A DNA stretch of 64,000 nucleotides from Arenimonas donghaensis DSM 18148 = HO3-R19 (lineage in GTDB: Bacteria; Pseudomonadota; Gammaproteobacteria; Xanthomonadales; Xanthomonadaceae): the NCBI RefSeq assembly GCF_000743535.1, contig NZ_AVCJ01000043.1, positions 62,001 to 126,000 on the forward strand, written 5' to 3'. Every line of letters starts with the position of its first letter. Position 1 is the first letter of the stretch. Below the pieces are notes generated by a model that was given only the letters and a program-made list of their open reading frames with translations, had not been told where the DNA came from and ran no database searches. The position numbers were made by a program, and so were the translations under genes. Below are positions 16,943 through 29,137 of the stretch, piece after piece.

Positions 16943-17893
16943 TTAGCGGGGCCAAAAGGCGCGGATGCCGGCGACGCCCTGGGCGCCGTGCCTGCGGGCC
17001 GTGGCGACGTCGGCGGGGCGCAGGCCGCCGATGGCGTAGATCGGCAGTGACACCGCCTCACGTAGCCGTGAGAAGCGCTCCCAGCCCATGGGGGCCGCCT
17101 CGGGATGGCTCCCGGTGGCGCGCAGCGGGCCCAGCACCGCGAAATCCAGGCCCAGGGCCTCGGCCTGTGCCAGCTCATCGGCGTCGTGGCAGGACGCCGC
17201 CACCACCTGGCCTTCGGGCAGGGGGCGGGCGGACAGGGCCATCAGCTGCCGGGCCGGCAGGTGCAGGCCGATGCCCAGGTCGGCGGCCAGGCCGGCTTCG
17301 CCGTTGACCAGCAGGTCGGCCCCGACGGCCTTGCAGCGGGTGCGGGCATCCATGGCCAGGTCGGCCAGGACCTGGGGCTTCAGGCCCCGCGTGCGCAACT
17401 GCACGCGGCGGGCGCCGGCGGCCAGGGCCTTGTCGAGCTGGGCCAGCCAGGCGGCGGGTTCCAGGGTCTCCTGGCTCACCAGGTAGCGCGGCGGCTGGCT
17501 CAGCACCGCCACCACCGGGCGGTCGGCGGGCGGCATCGGGTAGCCATGCAGTTTTTCCAGCGGCGACCAGGCCAGGGCCTGGCGCTCGCGACCGCGCGGG
17601 GTGCCGTCGTAGGCATCCACCGTGTAGACGTCCAGCACGATGCGCTTGTCAGGATAGGCCTGCGGCACCGCGACCAGGGGCACGGCGTCCAGGACGCGGA
17701 TGCCGAGTTCTTCGTGCAGTTCGCGATCCAGCGCCTCGCGCGGGCTTTCCCCCGGCTCGACCTTGCCGCCCGGGAATTCCCAGGCGCCGGCCAGGTCGCG
17801 CCCGGCGGTGCGCCGGGCCAGCAGGATGCGGCCACGGGCGTCCCGCAGGACGGCCGCGACCACGTGTACCGGTTTAGGTCGGTCGCCGGGCAT
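16943..17893 (-). CDS. Nudix hydrolase fused to a thiamine-phosphate-synthase-like domain (MutT/ThiE type)
   Basis: A 316-residue fusion. Residues 1-130 are a MutT-like Nudix domain with box GKVEPGESPREALDRELHEE, expected to hydrolyse oxidised (d)NTPs such as 8-oxo-dGTP. Residues about 140-316 resemble ThiE, a TIM barrel with VNGEAGLAADLGIGLHLPA and YAIGGLRPADV, but thiamine-phosphate synthesis by such fusions is not assured. It follows secA by 9 nt, a conserved position for mutT in gammaproteobacteria. It converges on coaE with the REP hairpin between. Confidence 0.88.
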   Translation of the reverse strand: MPGDRPKPVHVVAAVLRDARGRILLARRTAGRDLAGAWEFPGGKVEPGESPREALDRELHEELGIRVLDAVPLVAVPQAYPDKRIVLDVYTVDAYDGTPRGRERQALAWSPLEKLHGYPMPPADRPVVAVLSQPPRYLVSQETLEPAAWLAQLDKALAAGARRVQLRTRGLKPQVLADLAMDARTRCKAVGADLLVNGEAGLAADLGIGLHLPARQLMALSARPLPEGQVVAASCHDADELAQAEALGLDFAVLGPLRATGSHPEAAPMGWERFSRLREAVSLPIYAIGGLRPADVATARRHGAQGVAGIRAFWPR

Positions 17894-17902
17894 GCGCTCG
17901 GC

Positions 17903-20644
<2,742 letters not shown>

Positions 20645-20685
20645 TGGGAAAGCCGGTTGGGGAGCGCCGGGCGCTCGCGCGGAAA

Positions 20686-20725
20686 TGAAGAAGGCCGCGG
20701 CGGCCCCTGGCGGGGCGTCGCGGCC
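20686..20725 (-). terminator. Candidate terminator after the M23 peptidase gene
   Basis: On the minus strand an imperfect GC hairpin (GGCCGCG/CGCGGCC outer arms at 20693-20699 and 20719-20725, with a CCCC/GGGG inner stem) is followed by TTCTTCATTT. It lies between the M23 stop and the secA start. Confidence 0.45.
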
Positions 20726-20778
20726 GTCTAGTCTAACGTGGGGACGGGGACGGGGGTATCAAGCCCCGTCCGGGGGCC

Positions 20779-21693
20779 TCAACCGCGGGCCCGGTCCAGG
20801 TAGTTGCGCGGGTTGACCTGGCGGCCGTTGAGGGTCACCTCGAAGTGCAGGTGCGAGCCCGTGGAACGGCCGGTGGAGCCGACCTTGGCGATCATCTGGT
20901 CGGCGCGCACGACGTCGCCGGCCTTCACCAGGTTGGCCTGGTTGTGGGCATAGCGGGTCTTGTAGCCGTTGCCGTGGTCGATCTCGACGACGTTGCCGTA
21001 GCCATTGCGCCAGCCCGAGAAGCTGACCACGCCCTCGGCGGCCGCGGTGACCGGGTCGCCCATGTTGGCGTCGATGTCGATGCCGGCGTGGTGGGCGCGG
21101 CCGCGACCGAAGGGGTCGCTGCGGCTGCCGTAACGCGAGGAGATGTAGCCCGGGGCCGGCATGCGGTGCGGGGTGGCCTGGCTGTCCACGCGCTGGTTGA
21201 AGAGCATGGATTCAAGCACCGACAGCTGGCGGCCGGAGTGTGCGAACTGGGCCTCGAGGGCGTCCAGGCTGCCCAGCAACTCCATGGACGGCACGTCTTC
21301 GGCGGACTCGGAGCCACCCTGGCCGGGCAACTCGCTGAAATTGAACTCGCCATCCTTGAGCTTGCCGACCTGGGTGAGGCGGTCGCCCAGGGCGTTGAGG
21401 CGGTTGGCCTGGGCCTGCAGCTCGCCGACGCGGGCGGCGATGGCGTTCACTTCAAGCTGGGCTTCGTCGCGGGCCGCGACCAGTTCGATCGCCTGTTGGT
21501 CGAACTCGGCCTGCAGACGGGCGATCTCGGCCTTGGCGGCGCCGTCGGCGCCGCGGGTCAGGAAACCAGCCGTGAAGGCCAGGCCCAGCACCAGGGTGAC
21601 CGCGCCAATCGCCGTGGCGGCGACCTTGGGCTGGTCGAACGCCAGTTTTTTTGGCGACCGGAGGAAATTTGCTGCGATGATGACATTCATCAT
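20779..21693 (-). CDS. M23-family metallopeptidase, membrane-anchored
   Basis: About 304 residues: a short cytoplasmic N terminus, one transmembrane segment (about 27-46, IGAVTLVLGLAFTAGF), a coiled-coil region (about 50-110, heptad-like with many Ala/Gln/Glu) and a C-terminal LytM/M23 domain (about 180-300). Zinc ligands are in HHAGIDIDA and GSHLHFEVTL, so the domain looks catalytically intact, in contrast to degenerate EnvC/NlpD proteins. It should cut or regulate cutting of peptidoglycan peptides in the periplasm. Tandem ATGs at 21693 and 21690 are both possible starts; the first overlaps the divergent dciA start codon. Confidence 0.88.
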   Translation of the reverse strand: MMNVIIAANFLRSPKKLAFDQPKVAATAIGAVTLVLGLAFTAGFLTRGADGAAKAEIARLQAEFDQQAIELVAARDEAQLEVNAIAARVGELQAQANRLNALGDRLTQVGKLKDGEFNFSELPGQGGSESAEDVPSMELLGSLDALEAQFAHSGRQLSVLESMLFNQRVDSQATPHRMPAPGYISSRYGSRSDPFGRGRAHHAGIDIDANMGDPVTAAAEGVVSFSGWRNGYGNVVEIDHGNGYKTRYAHNQANLVKAGDVVRADQMIAKVGSTGRSTGSHLHFEVTLNGRQVNPRNYLDRARG

Positions 21694-22183
21694 GTCTAAG
21701 TCATTCAAACCTTTCGTCCGCGGCGCCACACCACCCGCCCCCCTGCCCCCGCGCGCCCTCGAGGCGCTGTCCGGGACCGGGTTGGCCAGCGTGGTCGAAC
21801 GCGCCCGTTGGCTGGGCGAACTCGACCCCGTGCTTCGCCAGAGTCTCCCCGCCACCTTGGCCAGCCAATGCAAGTTGGCCAACGTGGATGACAAGTACTT
21901 GGTGTTCCTGGTCAGCGCCCCGGTCTGGAAAGCCAAGCTGCGGCTGCATGCCGACGCCTTGCTGGGCGCGGCGGCCGCGGCCGGGCTCAAGGCCAGGACG
22001 CTGGTGGTGAAAGTGGCGCCACCGGAACCCGCCATCCCCGCGGGAAACGGAACAGCCAGGCCACTCTCCGAGGCAGTCCGCGATTCACTGCGGGCCACCG
22101 CCCAGTCGGTTTCGGATCCGGGACTGCGCGACCAGCTTCTGCGGCTGGCTGGGTCGCCCCGGAAAGACACCGACGGGGCATGA
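21692..22183 (+). CDS. dciA: DciA-family (DUF721) DnaB helicase loader/regulator
   Basis: A 163-residue DUF721 protein with the family's N-terminal KH-like domain (residues about 20-110: ARWLGELDPVLRQSLP, CKLANVDDKYLVFLVSAPVWKAKLR). DciA replaces DnaC-type loaders in most bacteria and loads the replicative helicase at oriC. It is the only plus-strand gene in a minus-strand stretch. Its ATG at 21692-21694 overlaps the first ATG of the divergent M23 gene, so its promoter and ribosome-binding site must lie in M23 coding sequence or the start is internal. Confidence 0.85.
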   Translation: MSKSFKPFVRGATPPAPLPPRALEALSGTGLASVVERARWLGELDPVLRQSLPATLASQCKLANVDDKYLVFLVSAPVWKAKLRLHADALLGAAAAAGLKARTLVVKVAPPEPAIPAGNGTARPLSEAVRDSLRATAQSVSDPGLRDQLLRLAGSPRKDTDGA

Positions 22184-22260
22184 TGCCCCGGCAGGCGGAG
22201 CATGTCGTTAACCTGGAGTTAAAGCTGCGTTAAGACGCGTTAAGAAGCGTGACGCAGTTC

Positions 22261-23172
22261 TCAGACGGCCTGCGCCGGGTGAGCGTACGAGATCGGCGCC
22301 AGGGCCGGGTCCTCGAAGGTCACTTCTTCCCAGGCCGAGGTATCGGCCAGCAGGGTGCGCAGCAGCTGGTTGTTGAGCGCGTGGCCGGACTTGTAGCCGT
22401 AGAAGGCGCCAATCAGGCTGTGGCCCAGCAGGTACAGGTCGCCGATGGCGTCCAGGATCTTGTGCTTCACGAACTCGTCCTCGTAACGCAGGCCGTCGTC
22501 GTTGAGCACGCGGTAGTCGTCGAGCACGATGGCGTTGTCCATCGAACCGCCCAGGGCCAGGTTGCGCTCGCGCAGGAACTCGATGTCCTTCATGAAACCG
22601 AAGGTGCGCGCGCGGCTGACTTCCTTGACGAAGGAGGTCGTGGAAAAGTCGATCTCGGTGCTCGAGGTCGCCTTGTTGAAGATGGGGTGGGCGAAGTCGA
22701 TGGTGAAACCGACCTTGAAGCCTTCGAACGGCTCGAACCGGGCCCACTTGTCCCCGTCTTCGACCTTGATCGGCTTCTTGATGCGGATGAAGCGCTTGGC
22801 CTTTTCCTGCTCTTCGATGCCCGCCGACTGCAGCAGGAACACGAAGGGACCGGCCGAACCGTCCATGATCGGCACCTCGGCCGTGGACAGGTCCACGTAG
22901 GCGTTGTCGATGCCCAGGCCGGCCATGGCCGACAGCAGGTGCTCGATGGTCATGACCCGCACGTTGCCTTCCACCAGCGCCGTGCACAGGCTGGTGTCGC
23001 CGACCTTTTCGGCCTTGGCGTGGATTTCCACGGGCTGGTCGAAGTCCACGCGCCGGAAGACGATGCCGGTATCGGGCGCAGCCGGTCGCAAGGTCATGTA
23101 GACCTTTTCGCCGCTGTGGAGACCGACACCCGTGGCGCGGATGACATTCTTTAAAGTGCGTTGTCTGATCAT
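22261..23172 (-). CDS. lpxC: UDP-3-O-acyl-N-acetylglucosamine deacetylase LpxC
   Basis: A zinc amidase catalysing the committed step of lipid A synthesis (303 residues, normal). The N terminus [24 protein letters not shown] fits the family; zinc ligands lie in [18 protein letters not shown] (His) and in the C-terminal [16 protein letters not shown] (His, Asp), with catalytic His in [10 protein letters not shown]. The ATG at 23172 matches the conserved start. The 288-bp spacer to ftsZ contains a terminator and three further hairpins, so lpxC probably has its own promoter. Confidence 0.97.
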   Translation of the reverse strand: MIRQRTLKNVIRATGVGLHSGEKVYMTLRPAAPDTGIVFRRVDFDQPVEIHAKAEKVGDTSLCTALVEGNVRVMTIEHLLSAMAGLGIDNAYVDLSTAEVPIMDGSAGPFVFLLQSAGIEEQEKAKRFIRIKKPIKVEDGDKWARFEPFEGFKVGFTIDFAHPIFNKATSSTEIDFSTTSFVKEVSRARTFGFMKDIEFLRERNLALGGSMDNAIVLDDYRVLNDDGLRYEDEFVKHKILDAIGDLYLLGHSLIGAFYGYKSGHALNNQLLRTLLADTSAWEEVTFEDPALAPISYAHPAQAV

Positions 23173-23215
23173 CTTGAAGCGTTCTCCGGGGCAGGAGCGC
23201 GCAAAACCGTCGAGG

Positions 23216-23221
23216 ACGATA
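23216..23221 (-). promoter_or_regulatory. Candidate extended -10 element for lpxC
   Basis: On the minus strand TGCTATCGT fits an extended -10 (TGnTATnnT) 44 nt before the lpxC ATG. No good -35 is visible at 17 bp, and AT-rich sequence lies further upstream. Confidence 0.35.
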
Positions 23222-23299
23222 GCACACCGCGGAACAAACGAAAACCTAACATTCAAACAGTTGTATTGATTTTGCAACCTTGTTCAGGTTCCCGGGGTG

Positions 23300-23330
23300 G
23301 AAAAGGGCCCGCCGGGCCAGCCGGCGGGCC
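23300..23330 (-). terminator. Rho-independent-like terminator between ftsZ and lpxC
   Basis: On the minus strand a perfect 10-bp stem (GGCCCGCCGG at 23321-23330 pairing with 23306-23315, 5-nt loop) is followed by CTTTTCC. It is well placed to end dcw transcripts after ftsZ. Confidence 0.6.
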
Positions 23331-23361
23331 AAGATTTCCTGTTCCCCCCTGGGGACACGCG

Positions 23362-23445
23362 CCGCGGGCCAGGCCCGCGGGTCCCACGCGGCCGACCCTC
23401 CAGGTCGGCCGTTGGCGGGCCGGCCGGCGCCTGGTCGGGCGCCGG
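23362..23445. repeat. Tandem array of three GC-rich hairpins downstream of ftsZ
   Basis: Three separate perfect inverted repeats follow the ftsZ stop: 23362-23380 (9-bp arms, 1-nt centre), 23389-23411 (9-bp arms, 5-nt loop) and 23424-23445 (8-bp arms, 6-nt loop). They precede the terminator hairpin at 23306-23330, and together these hairpins occupy most of the ftsZ-lpxC spacer. They could stabilise the 3' end of ftsZ mRNA or form lpxC leader structure. Confidence 0.6.
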
Positions 23446-23460
23446 GGACCGCCGTCTCAC

Positions 23461-24696
23461 TCAGTCGGCCTGGCGACGCAGGAAGGCCGGGATGTCCAGG
23501 TAGGCGTGCTCATTGGACAGCTCGCCCAGCGCGGTCGCCGTGCCCGAGGCCGGCTCGCTGGCCTGGACCCGGCCCGAGGAACGCAGGCCCAGGTGGTTGG
23601 CACCCGGCATCGCGGTGCCATTGGCCTGGGCCGTGGCCGCCTCGTCCACCATGCCGGTGGTGGCGTTGCGTACCAGCTTGACCGGCGGCCGCTGGGCTTC
23701 GCGCTCCGGGGTCCGGACCGGCTGGCGCACGACGCCGCGGTTCAGGCCCGTGGCCACCACGGTCACCCGCACCTCGTCCTGCATCTCCGGGTCCAGCGAG
23801 GTGCCGATGACCACCGTGGCGTCCTCGGACGAGAAGTCCTCGATGATGCGGCCGATCTCGTCGAACTCTGCCATGGTGAAATCCGGGCCGGCGGTGATGT
23901 TGACCAGAACGCCGTTGGCACCGGACAGGTTGACCTCGTCAAGCAGCGGGTTGGAGATGGCGGCCTCGGCGGCGGCCTGGGCGCGGTCGTCGCCGCGGGC
24001 GATGCCGGTGCCCATCATCGCCAGGCCCATTTCGGACATGACGGTACGCACGTCGGCGAAGTCGACGTTGATCAGGCCCGGGCTGACGATCAGGTCGGCG
24101 ATGCCCTTCACGGCGCCCAGCAGCACGTCGTTGGCGGCGCGGAAGGCCTGCACCATGGTCGCCTGGCGGCCGAGCACGGTAATCAGCTTCTCGTTGGGGA
24201 TGGTGATCAGCGAGTCGCAGTGGTGGCTCAGCTCCTCGATGCCCTTGAGCGCCACCTGCATGCGCCGGCGACCCTCGAACGGGAACGGCTTGGTGATGAC
24301 CGCGACGGTCAGGATGCCCAGCTCCTTGGCCAGCTGCGCCACCACCGGCGCCGCGCCGGTACCGGTGCCGCCGCCCATGCCGGCGGTGATGAACACCATG
24401 TCGGCGCCCTCGAGCGCCTCGACGATGCGCTCGCGATCCTCGAGCGCGGCCTGGCGGCCGACCTCGGGGTTGGCGCCGGCGCCCAGGCCCTTGGTGACGT
24501 TGCCGCCAAGCTGCAGCTGCAGCTTGGCGCCGCACTGCTTGATGGCCTGCGCGTCGGTGTTGGCGGTGATGAACTCAACGCCCTCCACGCCCGCGTTCAC
24601 CATGTGCGCGACGGCGTTGCCACCGCCGCCGCCGACGCCGATGACCTTGATCACCGCATTGGGTGCCAGCTTTTCGATCAGTTCAAAATGTGCCAT
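23461..24696 (-). CDS. ftsZ: Cell division GTPase FtsZ
   Basis: The tubulin-like GTPase that forms the division ring (411 residues). The tubulin signature GGGTGTGAAP, the T7-loop region NVDFADVRTVM and the GTP-contacting VIGVGGGGGNAV are intact. A variable linker is followed by the conserved C-terminal peptide YLDIPAFLRRQAD that binds FtsA/ZipA. The ATG at 24696 is preceded by GGAGG and gives the canonical MAHFELIEK start. It is separated from ftsA by 82 nt, where an extra ftsZ promoter is likely. Confidence 0.98.
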   Translation of the reverse strand: MAHFELIEKLAPNAVIKVIGVGGGGGNAVAHMVNAGVEGVEFITANTDAQAIKQCGAKLQLQLGGNVTKGLGAGANPEVGRQAALEDRERIVEALEGADMVFITAGMGGGTGTGAAPVVAQLAKELGILTVAVITKPFPFEGRRRMQVALKGIEELSHHCDSLITIPNEKLITVLGRQATMVQAFRAANDVLLGAVKGIADLIVSPGLINVDFADVRTVMSEMGLAMMGTGIARGDDRAQAAAEAAISNPLLDEVNLSGANGVLVNITAGPDFTMAEFDEIGRIIEDFSSEDATVVIGTSLDPEMQDEVRVTVVATGLNRGVVRQPVRTPEREAQRPPVKLVRNATTGMVDEAATAQANGTAMPGANHLGLRSSGRVQASEPASGTATALGELSNEHAYLDIPAFLRRQAD

Positions 24697-24778
24697 GTCC
24701 TCGTCCTCCGTGATTCGAATCCAGGGTTTGTCTTGTTTTGTTTTTGCTTTGGTGTTGCCCGTGCATCCATGACGTCGT

Positions 24779-26014
24779 TCAGAACTCACCTCGGTACCAG
24801 TTCTTGAACTTCGTCCAAATCGTCCCGGCCTTGCCCACCGACAGCGTCGGCCGGCGCGGGTGTTCAATCTGGCTGCCCCAGAGCAGCAGGCCGACGCCGG
24901 TGGCATGCACCGGGTTGCCGACCACCTCGCCCAGGCCGGACACGTGCTGGGGAATCCCCACCCGCACCGGCATGTGCAGCATTTCCTCGGCCAGCTCGAC
25001 CACGCCTTCCATGCGCGAGGCGCCGCCGGTGAGCACCAGGCCGGCGCGCACCAGTTCCTCGAAACCGGAACGGCGCAGCTCGGCCTGGACGAGCTCGAAG
25101 ATTTCCTCGTAGCGGTTCTGCACCGCTTCGGCGAGCGCCTGGCGGGCCAGGCGACGCGGCGGGCGGTCGCCGACGCTGGGCACCTGGATCGACTCCTCGG
25201 CGGTGGCCAGCTGGGCCAGCGCGCAGGCGTAGCGAACCTTGATCTGTTCGGCCTCGGGCGTGGGCGTGCGCAGCAGGTGGGCGATGTCGTTGGTGACCTG
25301 GTCGCCGGCGATCGGCAGCGAAGCCGAGTGGCGGATCGCGCCCTGCACGAACACCGCGATGTCGGTGGTGCCGGCGCCGATGTCCACCAGCACCACGCCC
25401 AGTTCCTTTTCGTCGGTGGTCAGCACGGCGGTGCTCGACGCCAGGGCGCTCAGGATCAGGTCGTCCACCTGCAGCCCGCAGCGCTGCACGCACTTGCTGA
25501 CGTTGCTGGCCGCCGACTGGGCGCCGGTGACCAGGTGCGCGCGCACTTCCAGCCGCACGCCGGACATGCCGACCGGGTTGCGGATGCCTTCCTGCGAGTT
25601 GTCGACGATGTATTCCTGGGCGATGGCGTGCAGGATCTTCTGGTCGGCGGGCACGGCCACGGCCTTGGCGGCCTCGAGCACGCGGTCGAGGTCGGCGTAG
25701 GTCACTTCGCCGCCCGCCACCGGCACGATGCCCGGCGAGTTGCGGCACTGGGTGTGGCTGCCGGAGATCGAGGCGTACACCGACCGGATTTCGCAGCCGG
25801 CCATCAGTTCGGCCTCTTCGACGGCCCGCTGGATCGACTGCACGGTGGACTCGATGTCCACCACCACGCCGCGCTTCATGCCGCGCGACTCGTGCGAGCC
25901 GATGCCGATCACCTCGATCTCCTGGCCCGGCGAGTACTCGCCCACCAGCGCCGTCACCTTCGAGGTGCCGATGTCCAGTCCCACGATCAGCGACTTGTCA
26001 CCCTTGCGATTCAT
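24779..26014 (-). CDS. ftsA: Cell division protein FtsA
   Basis: The actin-like protein that tethers FtsZ filaments to the membrane (411 residues). Visible actin-fold motifs are VGLDIGTSKV (phosphate 1), VLVDIGAGTTDIAVF (phosphate 2) and GLVLTGGASRMEGV (adenosine). The C-terminal amphipathic peptide TIWTKFKNWYRGEF supplies the membrane anchor. The start overlaps the ftsQ stop (ATGA 26011-26014). Confidence 0.98.
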   Translation of the reverse strand: MNRKGDKSLIVGLDIGTSKVTALVGEYSPGQEIEVIGIGSHESRGMKRGVVVDIESTVQSIQRAVEEAELMAGCEIRSVYASISGSHTQCRNSPGIVPVAGGEVTYADLDRVLEAAKAVAVPADQKILHAIAQEYIVDNSQEGIRNPVGMSGVRLEVRAHLVTGAQSAASNVSKCVQRCGLQVDDLILSALASSTAVLTTDEKELGVVLVDIGAGTTDIAVFVQGAIRHSASLPIAGDQVTNDIAHLLRTPTPEAEQIKVRYACALAQLATAEESIQVPSVGDRPPRRLARQALAEAVQNRYEEIFELVQAELRRSGFEELVRAGLVLTGGASRMEGVVELAEEMLHMPVRVGIPQHVSGLGEVVGNPVHATGVGLLLWGSQIEHPRRPTLSVGKAGTIWTKFKNWYRGEF

Positions 26015-26730
26015 GCACTTGTTTCCTTTTCGACCGCGACGTCTTCCCAGACGATCGCGAAACCATTCGTGTAGCGAAGATCCGCGCGCGCCACCCGGCG
26101 CGCCGGGTCCCGGCGCAGCTGCGGCAACATCCGCGCGAAGCGGGCCAGTCGCGCCTGCGGGTCGCCGCGGCCGGCTTCGATCCGGGTGCCGTCGTCGAGC
26201 ACCAGCTCCCAGCTGCCGCGGGCGCTCAGCCGCACCTGTTCGACCTGCAGGCCCAGCGGCAGGAACAGCGGCCGGGCCAGGCTGTGGAAGGACATCAGTT
26301 CACCGACCCGGGCTTCCGGCCCGTCGAACAAAGGCAGTCCGGCGCCGGCGCCCGGCGCGGCGGCGAACAGCAGGCCGTCCTCGCTGAGCATCCGGCCGTC
26401 GGCCCAGCGCGCCACCGGCGTGTGTTCGCTCAGGTGCACTTCCAGCCGGTCGGGCCAGCGCTTGCGCACTTCCACCCGCTCGACCCAGGGCAGGCCGGCG
26501 ACGTCGTCGCGCACGCCGTCCAGGTCGACGGCGAAGAAGCCGCGCTGCACGTGCGGCAGCACCGCCTCGCGCACGGCCGCTTCGTCGACCTGGCGGAACT
26601 CACCGGTCACGGCCAGCCGCCGCATCGGCCAGCGATCCCCGGCGATCCAGCCGTTGAGCACGGCCACCACCGGCAGCGCGACCAGGCCGATGGCCAGGGT
26701 CCAGGCGGCAATGCGGACCAGGGCGCTCAT
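26011..26730 (-). CDS. ftsQ: Cell division protein FtsQ
   Basis: A bitopic divisome protein linking early and late proteins (239 residues). A single membrane segment (about 8-26) is followed by a POTRA domain ([20 protein letters not shown]...[35 protein letters not shown]) and the beta domain. The ATG at 26730 overlaps the ddl stop (ATGA 26727-26730). Confidence 0.95.
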   Translation of the reverse strand: MSALVRIAAWTLAIGLVALPVVAVLNGWIAGDRWPMRRLAVTGEFRQVDEAAVREAVLPHVQRGFFAVDLDGVRDDVAGLPWVERVEVRKRWPDRLEVHLSEHTPVARWADGRMLSEDGLLFAAAPGAGAGLPLFDGPEARVGELMSFHSLARPLFLPLGLQVEQVRLSARGSWELVLDDGTRIEAGRGDPQARLARFARMLPQLRRDPARRVARADLRYTNGFAIVWEDVAVEKETSA

Positions 26731-27695
26731 GCGTGGCTGCCCTCCCCGTCCGCCAGGCTGGTCTCGAGCACGCGCCAGCACAGGTCCTCGAAGGGCAGGC
26801 CCATCTCACGGGCGGCCTTGGGCACCAGCGAGTGGCTGGTCATGCCCGGCGCGGTATTGACCTCGAGCAGCCAGTTGTTGCCGTCGGCATCGCGCATCAC
26901 GTCGACGCGGCCCCAGCCGCGGCAGCCGACGGCGCGGAAGGCCGCCAACGCCAGTTCTCGCATCGCCAGTTCGTCGTCGCCACGCAGGCCCGGGCACAGG
27001 TACTGGGTGTCGTCGGCCTGGTACTTGGCGTGGTAGTCGTAGTACTCGCCGGCCGGCACGATGCGGATCGACGGCAGCGCGATCTCGCCCAGCACGCCGA
27101 CGGTGTATTCGCCGCCGGTGACCAGTTGCTCCATCAGCAGTTCGCCGGGGTAGCGTGCCGCCAGCGCGACCGCGTCATCGAGACCGGATTCGTCGAAGAC
27201 GCGGGTGATGCCCACGCTCGAGCCCTCGCAGGCTGGCTTGACGATGACCGGCAGGCCGAGTTCGCGGGCGGCGTCATGTACCGCGGCGCCCTTGGCCAGG
27301 CGCACGTAGCGGGGCGTCGGCAGGCCCAGGGCCAGCCAGACCTGCTTGCTGCGGATCTTGTCCATCGCCAGCGCCGACCCGAGCACGCCCGAGCCGGTGA
27401 CCGGCACGCCCAGGGCTTCGCACAGGCCCTGCAGCACGCCGTCTTCGCCGCCGCCCTTGTTGCCGTGCAGGATGTTGAAGACGCGGTCGAAGCGCTTTTC
27501 CACCAGCGCCGACACCAGGGCGGGAATGCCGTCGACGGCATGGGCATCGACGCCGCGCGCGCGCAGGGCCTCGAGCACGTTGCCGCCCGATGCCAGCGAC
27601 ACCTCGCGCTCGGCGCTGGTGCCGCCCATCAGCACCGCGACGCGGCCGAAGCCGGCCGGGTCGGTGAGGCGCGGCGCGGGGAAGACCTGGTTCAT
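26727..27695 (-). CDS. ddlB: D-alanine--D-alanine ligase
   Basis: An ATP-grasp ligase making D-Ala-D-Ala for the peptidoglycan stem (322 residues). Motifs are [31 protein letters not shown], the ATP-grasp lysine region [16 protein letters not shown], and the metal-binding [18 protein letters not shown]. The ATG at 27695 overlaps the murC stop, and its own stop overlaps ftsQ, so it is tightly coupled in the dcw cluster. Confidence 0.97.
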   Translation of the reverse strand: MNQVFPAPRLTDPAGFGRVAVLMGGTSAEREVSLASGGNVLEALRARGVDAHAVDGIPALVSALVEKRFDRVFNILHGNKGGGEDGVLQGLCEALGVPVTGSGVLGSALAMDKIRSKQVWLALGLPTPRYVRLAKGAAVHDAARELGLPVIVKPACEGSSVGITRVFDESGLDDAVALAARYPGELLMEQLVTGGEYTVGVLGEIALPSIRIVPAGEYYDYHAKYQADDTQYLCPGLRGDDELAMRELALAAFRAVGCRGWGRVDVMRDADGNNWLLEVNTAPGMTSHSLVPKAAREMGLPFEDLCWRVLETSLADGEGSHA

Positions 27696-29137
27696 GCCTG
27701 CGGCTCCGTCGGGCTGCCCGGGATGCCGTGCGCGGCCAGGTCGGCGATGACCGCGCCGATGTCGCCGGCGCCCATCACCAGCAGCAGGTCGCCGTCCTCG
27801 AGCACGTCGGCAAGCACCGCCGGCAGTTCGCGCACCGGGCCGGCCAGCACCGGGTCGATGCGGCCGCGGGCGCGGATGGCGCGGGCCAGGGCCTTGGCGT
27901 CGGCGCCGACGATCGGCGCTTCGCCGGCCGGATAGACATCGGCCAGCACCACGGCGTCGGCGCTGGACAGCACCGCCGCGAAATCGTCGAACAGGTCGCG
28001 GGTGCGGCTGTAGCGATGCGGCTGGAACGCGACCACCAGCCGGCGGTCCGGCCAGCCGCCGCGGGCGGCCGCGAACACCGCCTCGAGCTCGCGCGGATGG
28101 TGGCCGTAGTCGTCCACCAGCAGCGCCTTGCCCCGACCGAAGTCGAGCTCGCCCTTGATGTTGAAGCGGCGCCCGATGCCCTCGAATTTCTCCAGCGCGC
28201 TGGCGATCTGGGCGGGCGTCACGCCCAGCTGCCAGCCGATCGCGGCCGCGGCCAGGGCATTGAGCACGTTGTGCTGGCCGGGCAGGTTCAGGGTGACCGC
28301 CTGCGGCGCGGCTTCGGGCAGGTGCAGGGTGAAGCGCGTGGCCGGGCCGTCCTGGCGCAGGTCGCTGGCGCGCACGTCGGCTTCCGCACGCAGGCCGTAG
28401 GTGACCAGGTGGCGCGGCGTGCGTTCGGCCAGCGCCGCCACTTCCTCGTCGTCGATGCACAGCACGGCCAGGCCATAGAAGGGCAGCCGGTGCAGGAATT
28501 CGTCGAAGGCGGCCTGCACGCGGGCAAAGTCGCCGCCGTAGTTTTCCAGGTGGTCCGCGTCGATGTTGGTCACCACCGCGACCAGCGGGTTCAGGCGCAG
28601 GAAGCTGCCGTCGCTTTCGTCGGCCTCGGCCACCAGCCACTGGCCCCCGCCCAGCCGGGCATTGGCGCCGGCCGACAGCAGCTGGCCGCCGATGACGAAG
28701 GTCGGATCGAGCCCGCCTTCGCTCAGCACGCTGGCGACCAGCGAGGTCGTGGTGGTCTTGCCGTGCGTGCCGGCGATGGCGATGCCGCGCTTGAAGCGCA
28801 TCAGCTCGGCCAGCATCTCCGCGCGCGGCACCACGGGGATCCGCTGCTCACGCGCCGCCATCAGCTCCGGGTTGTCGGCGCGGATGGCGCTCGACACGAC
28901 CACGACGTCGACGTTGGCGACGTTGCCGGCGGCATGGCCGCGGAACACGCTGGCGCCCAGGGTGACCAGGCGGCGGGTGGCGGCGGAATCGGCCGCGTCC
29001 GAACCCGAGACCTGGTAACCCAGGGTCACCAGCACCTCGGCGATGCCGGACATGCCGACGCCACCGATGCCGATGAAGTGCACGCGCGGGAAGGCGCGGG
29101 CCAGGTCGCCGGTTTCCTGCAGGCGACGGCGGATCAT
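27692..29137 (-). CDS. murC: UDP-N-acetylmuramate--L-alanine ligase
   Basis: Mur ligase adding L-Ala to UDP-MurNAc (481 residues). The N-terminal Rossmann motif [20 protein letters not shown]-binding [15 protein letters not shown], the [12 protein letters not shown] metal region and DDYGHHPRE are classic MurC features. Starts and stops overlap murG (29134-29137) and ddl (27692-27695) by ATGA. Confidence 0.98.
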   Translation of the reverse strand: MIRRRLQETGDLARAFPRVHFIGIGGVGMSGIAEVLVTLGYQVSGSDAADSAATRRLVTLGASVFRGHAAGNVANVDVVVVSSAIRADNPELMAAREQRIPVVPRAEMLAELMRFKRGIAIAGTHGKTTTTSLVASVLSEGGLDPTFVIGGQLLSAGANARLGGGQWLVAEADESDGSFLRLNPLVAVVTNIDADHLENYGGDFARVQAAFDEFLHRLPFYGLAVLCIDDEEVAALAERTPRHLVTYGLRAEADVRASDLRQDGPATRFTLHLPEAAPQAVTLNLPGQHNVLNALAAAAIGWQLGVTPAQIASALEKFEGIGRRFNIKGELDFGRGKALLVDDYGHHPRELEAVFAAARGGWPDRRLVVAFQPHRYSRTRDLFDDFAAVLSSADAVVLADVYPAGEAPIVGADAKALARAIRARGRIDPVLAGPVRELPAVLADVLEDGDLLLVMGAGDIGAVIADLAAHGIPGSPTEPQA

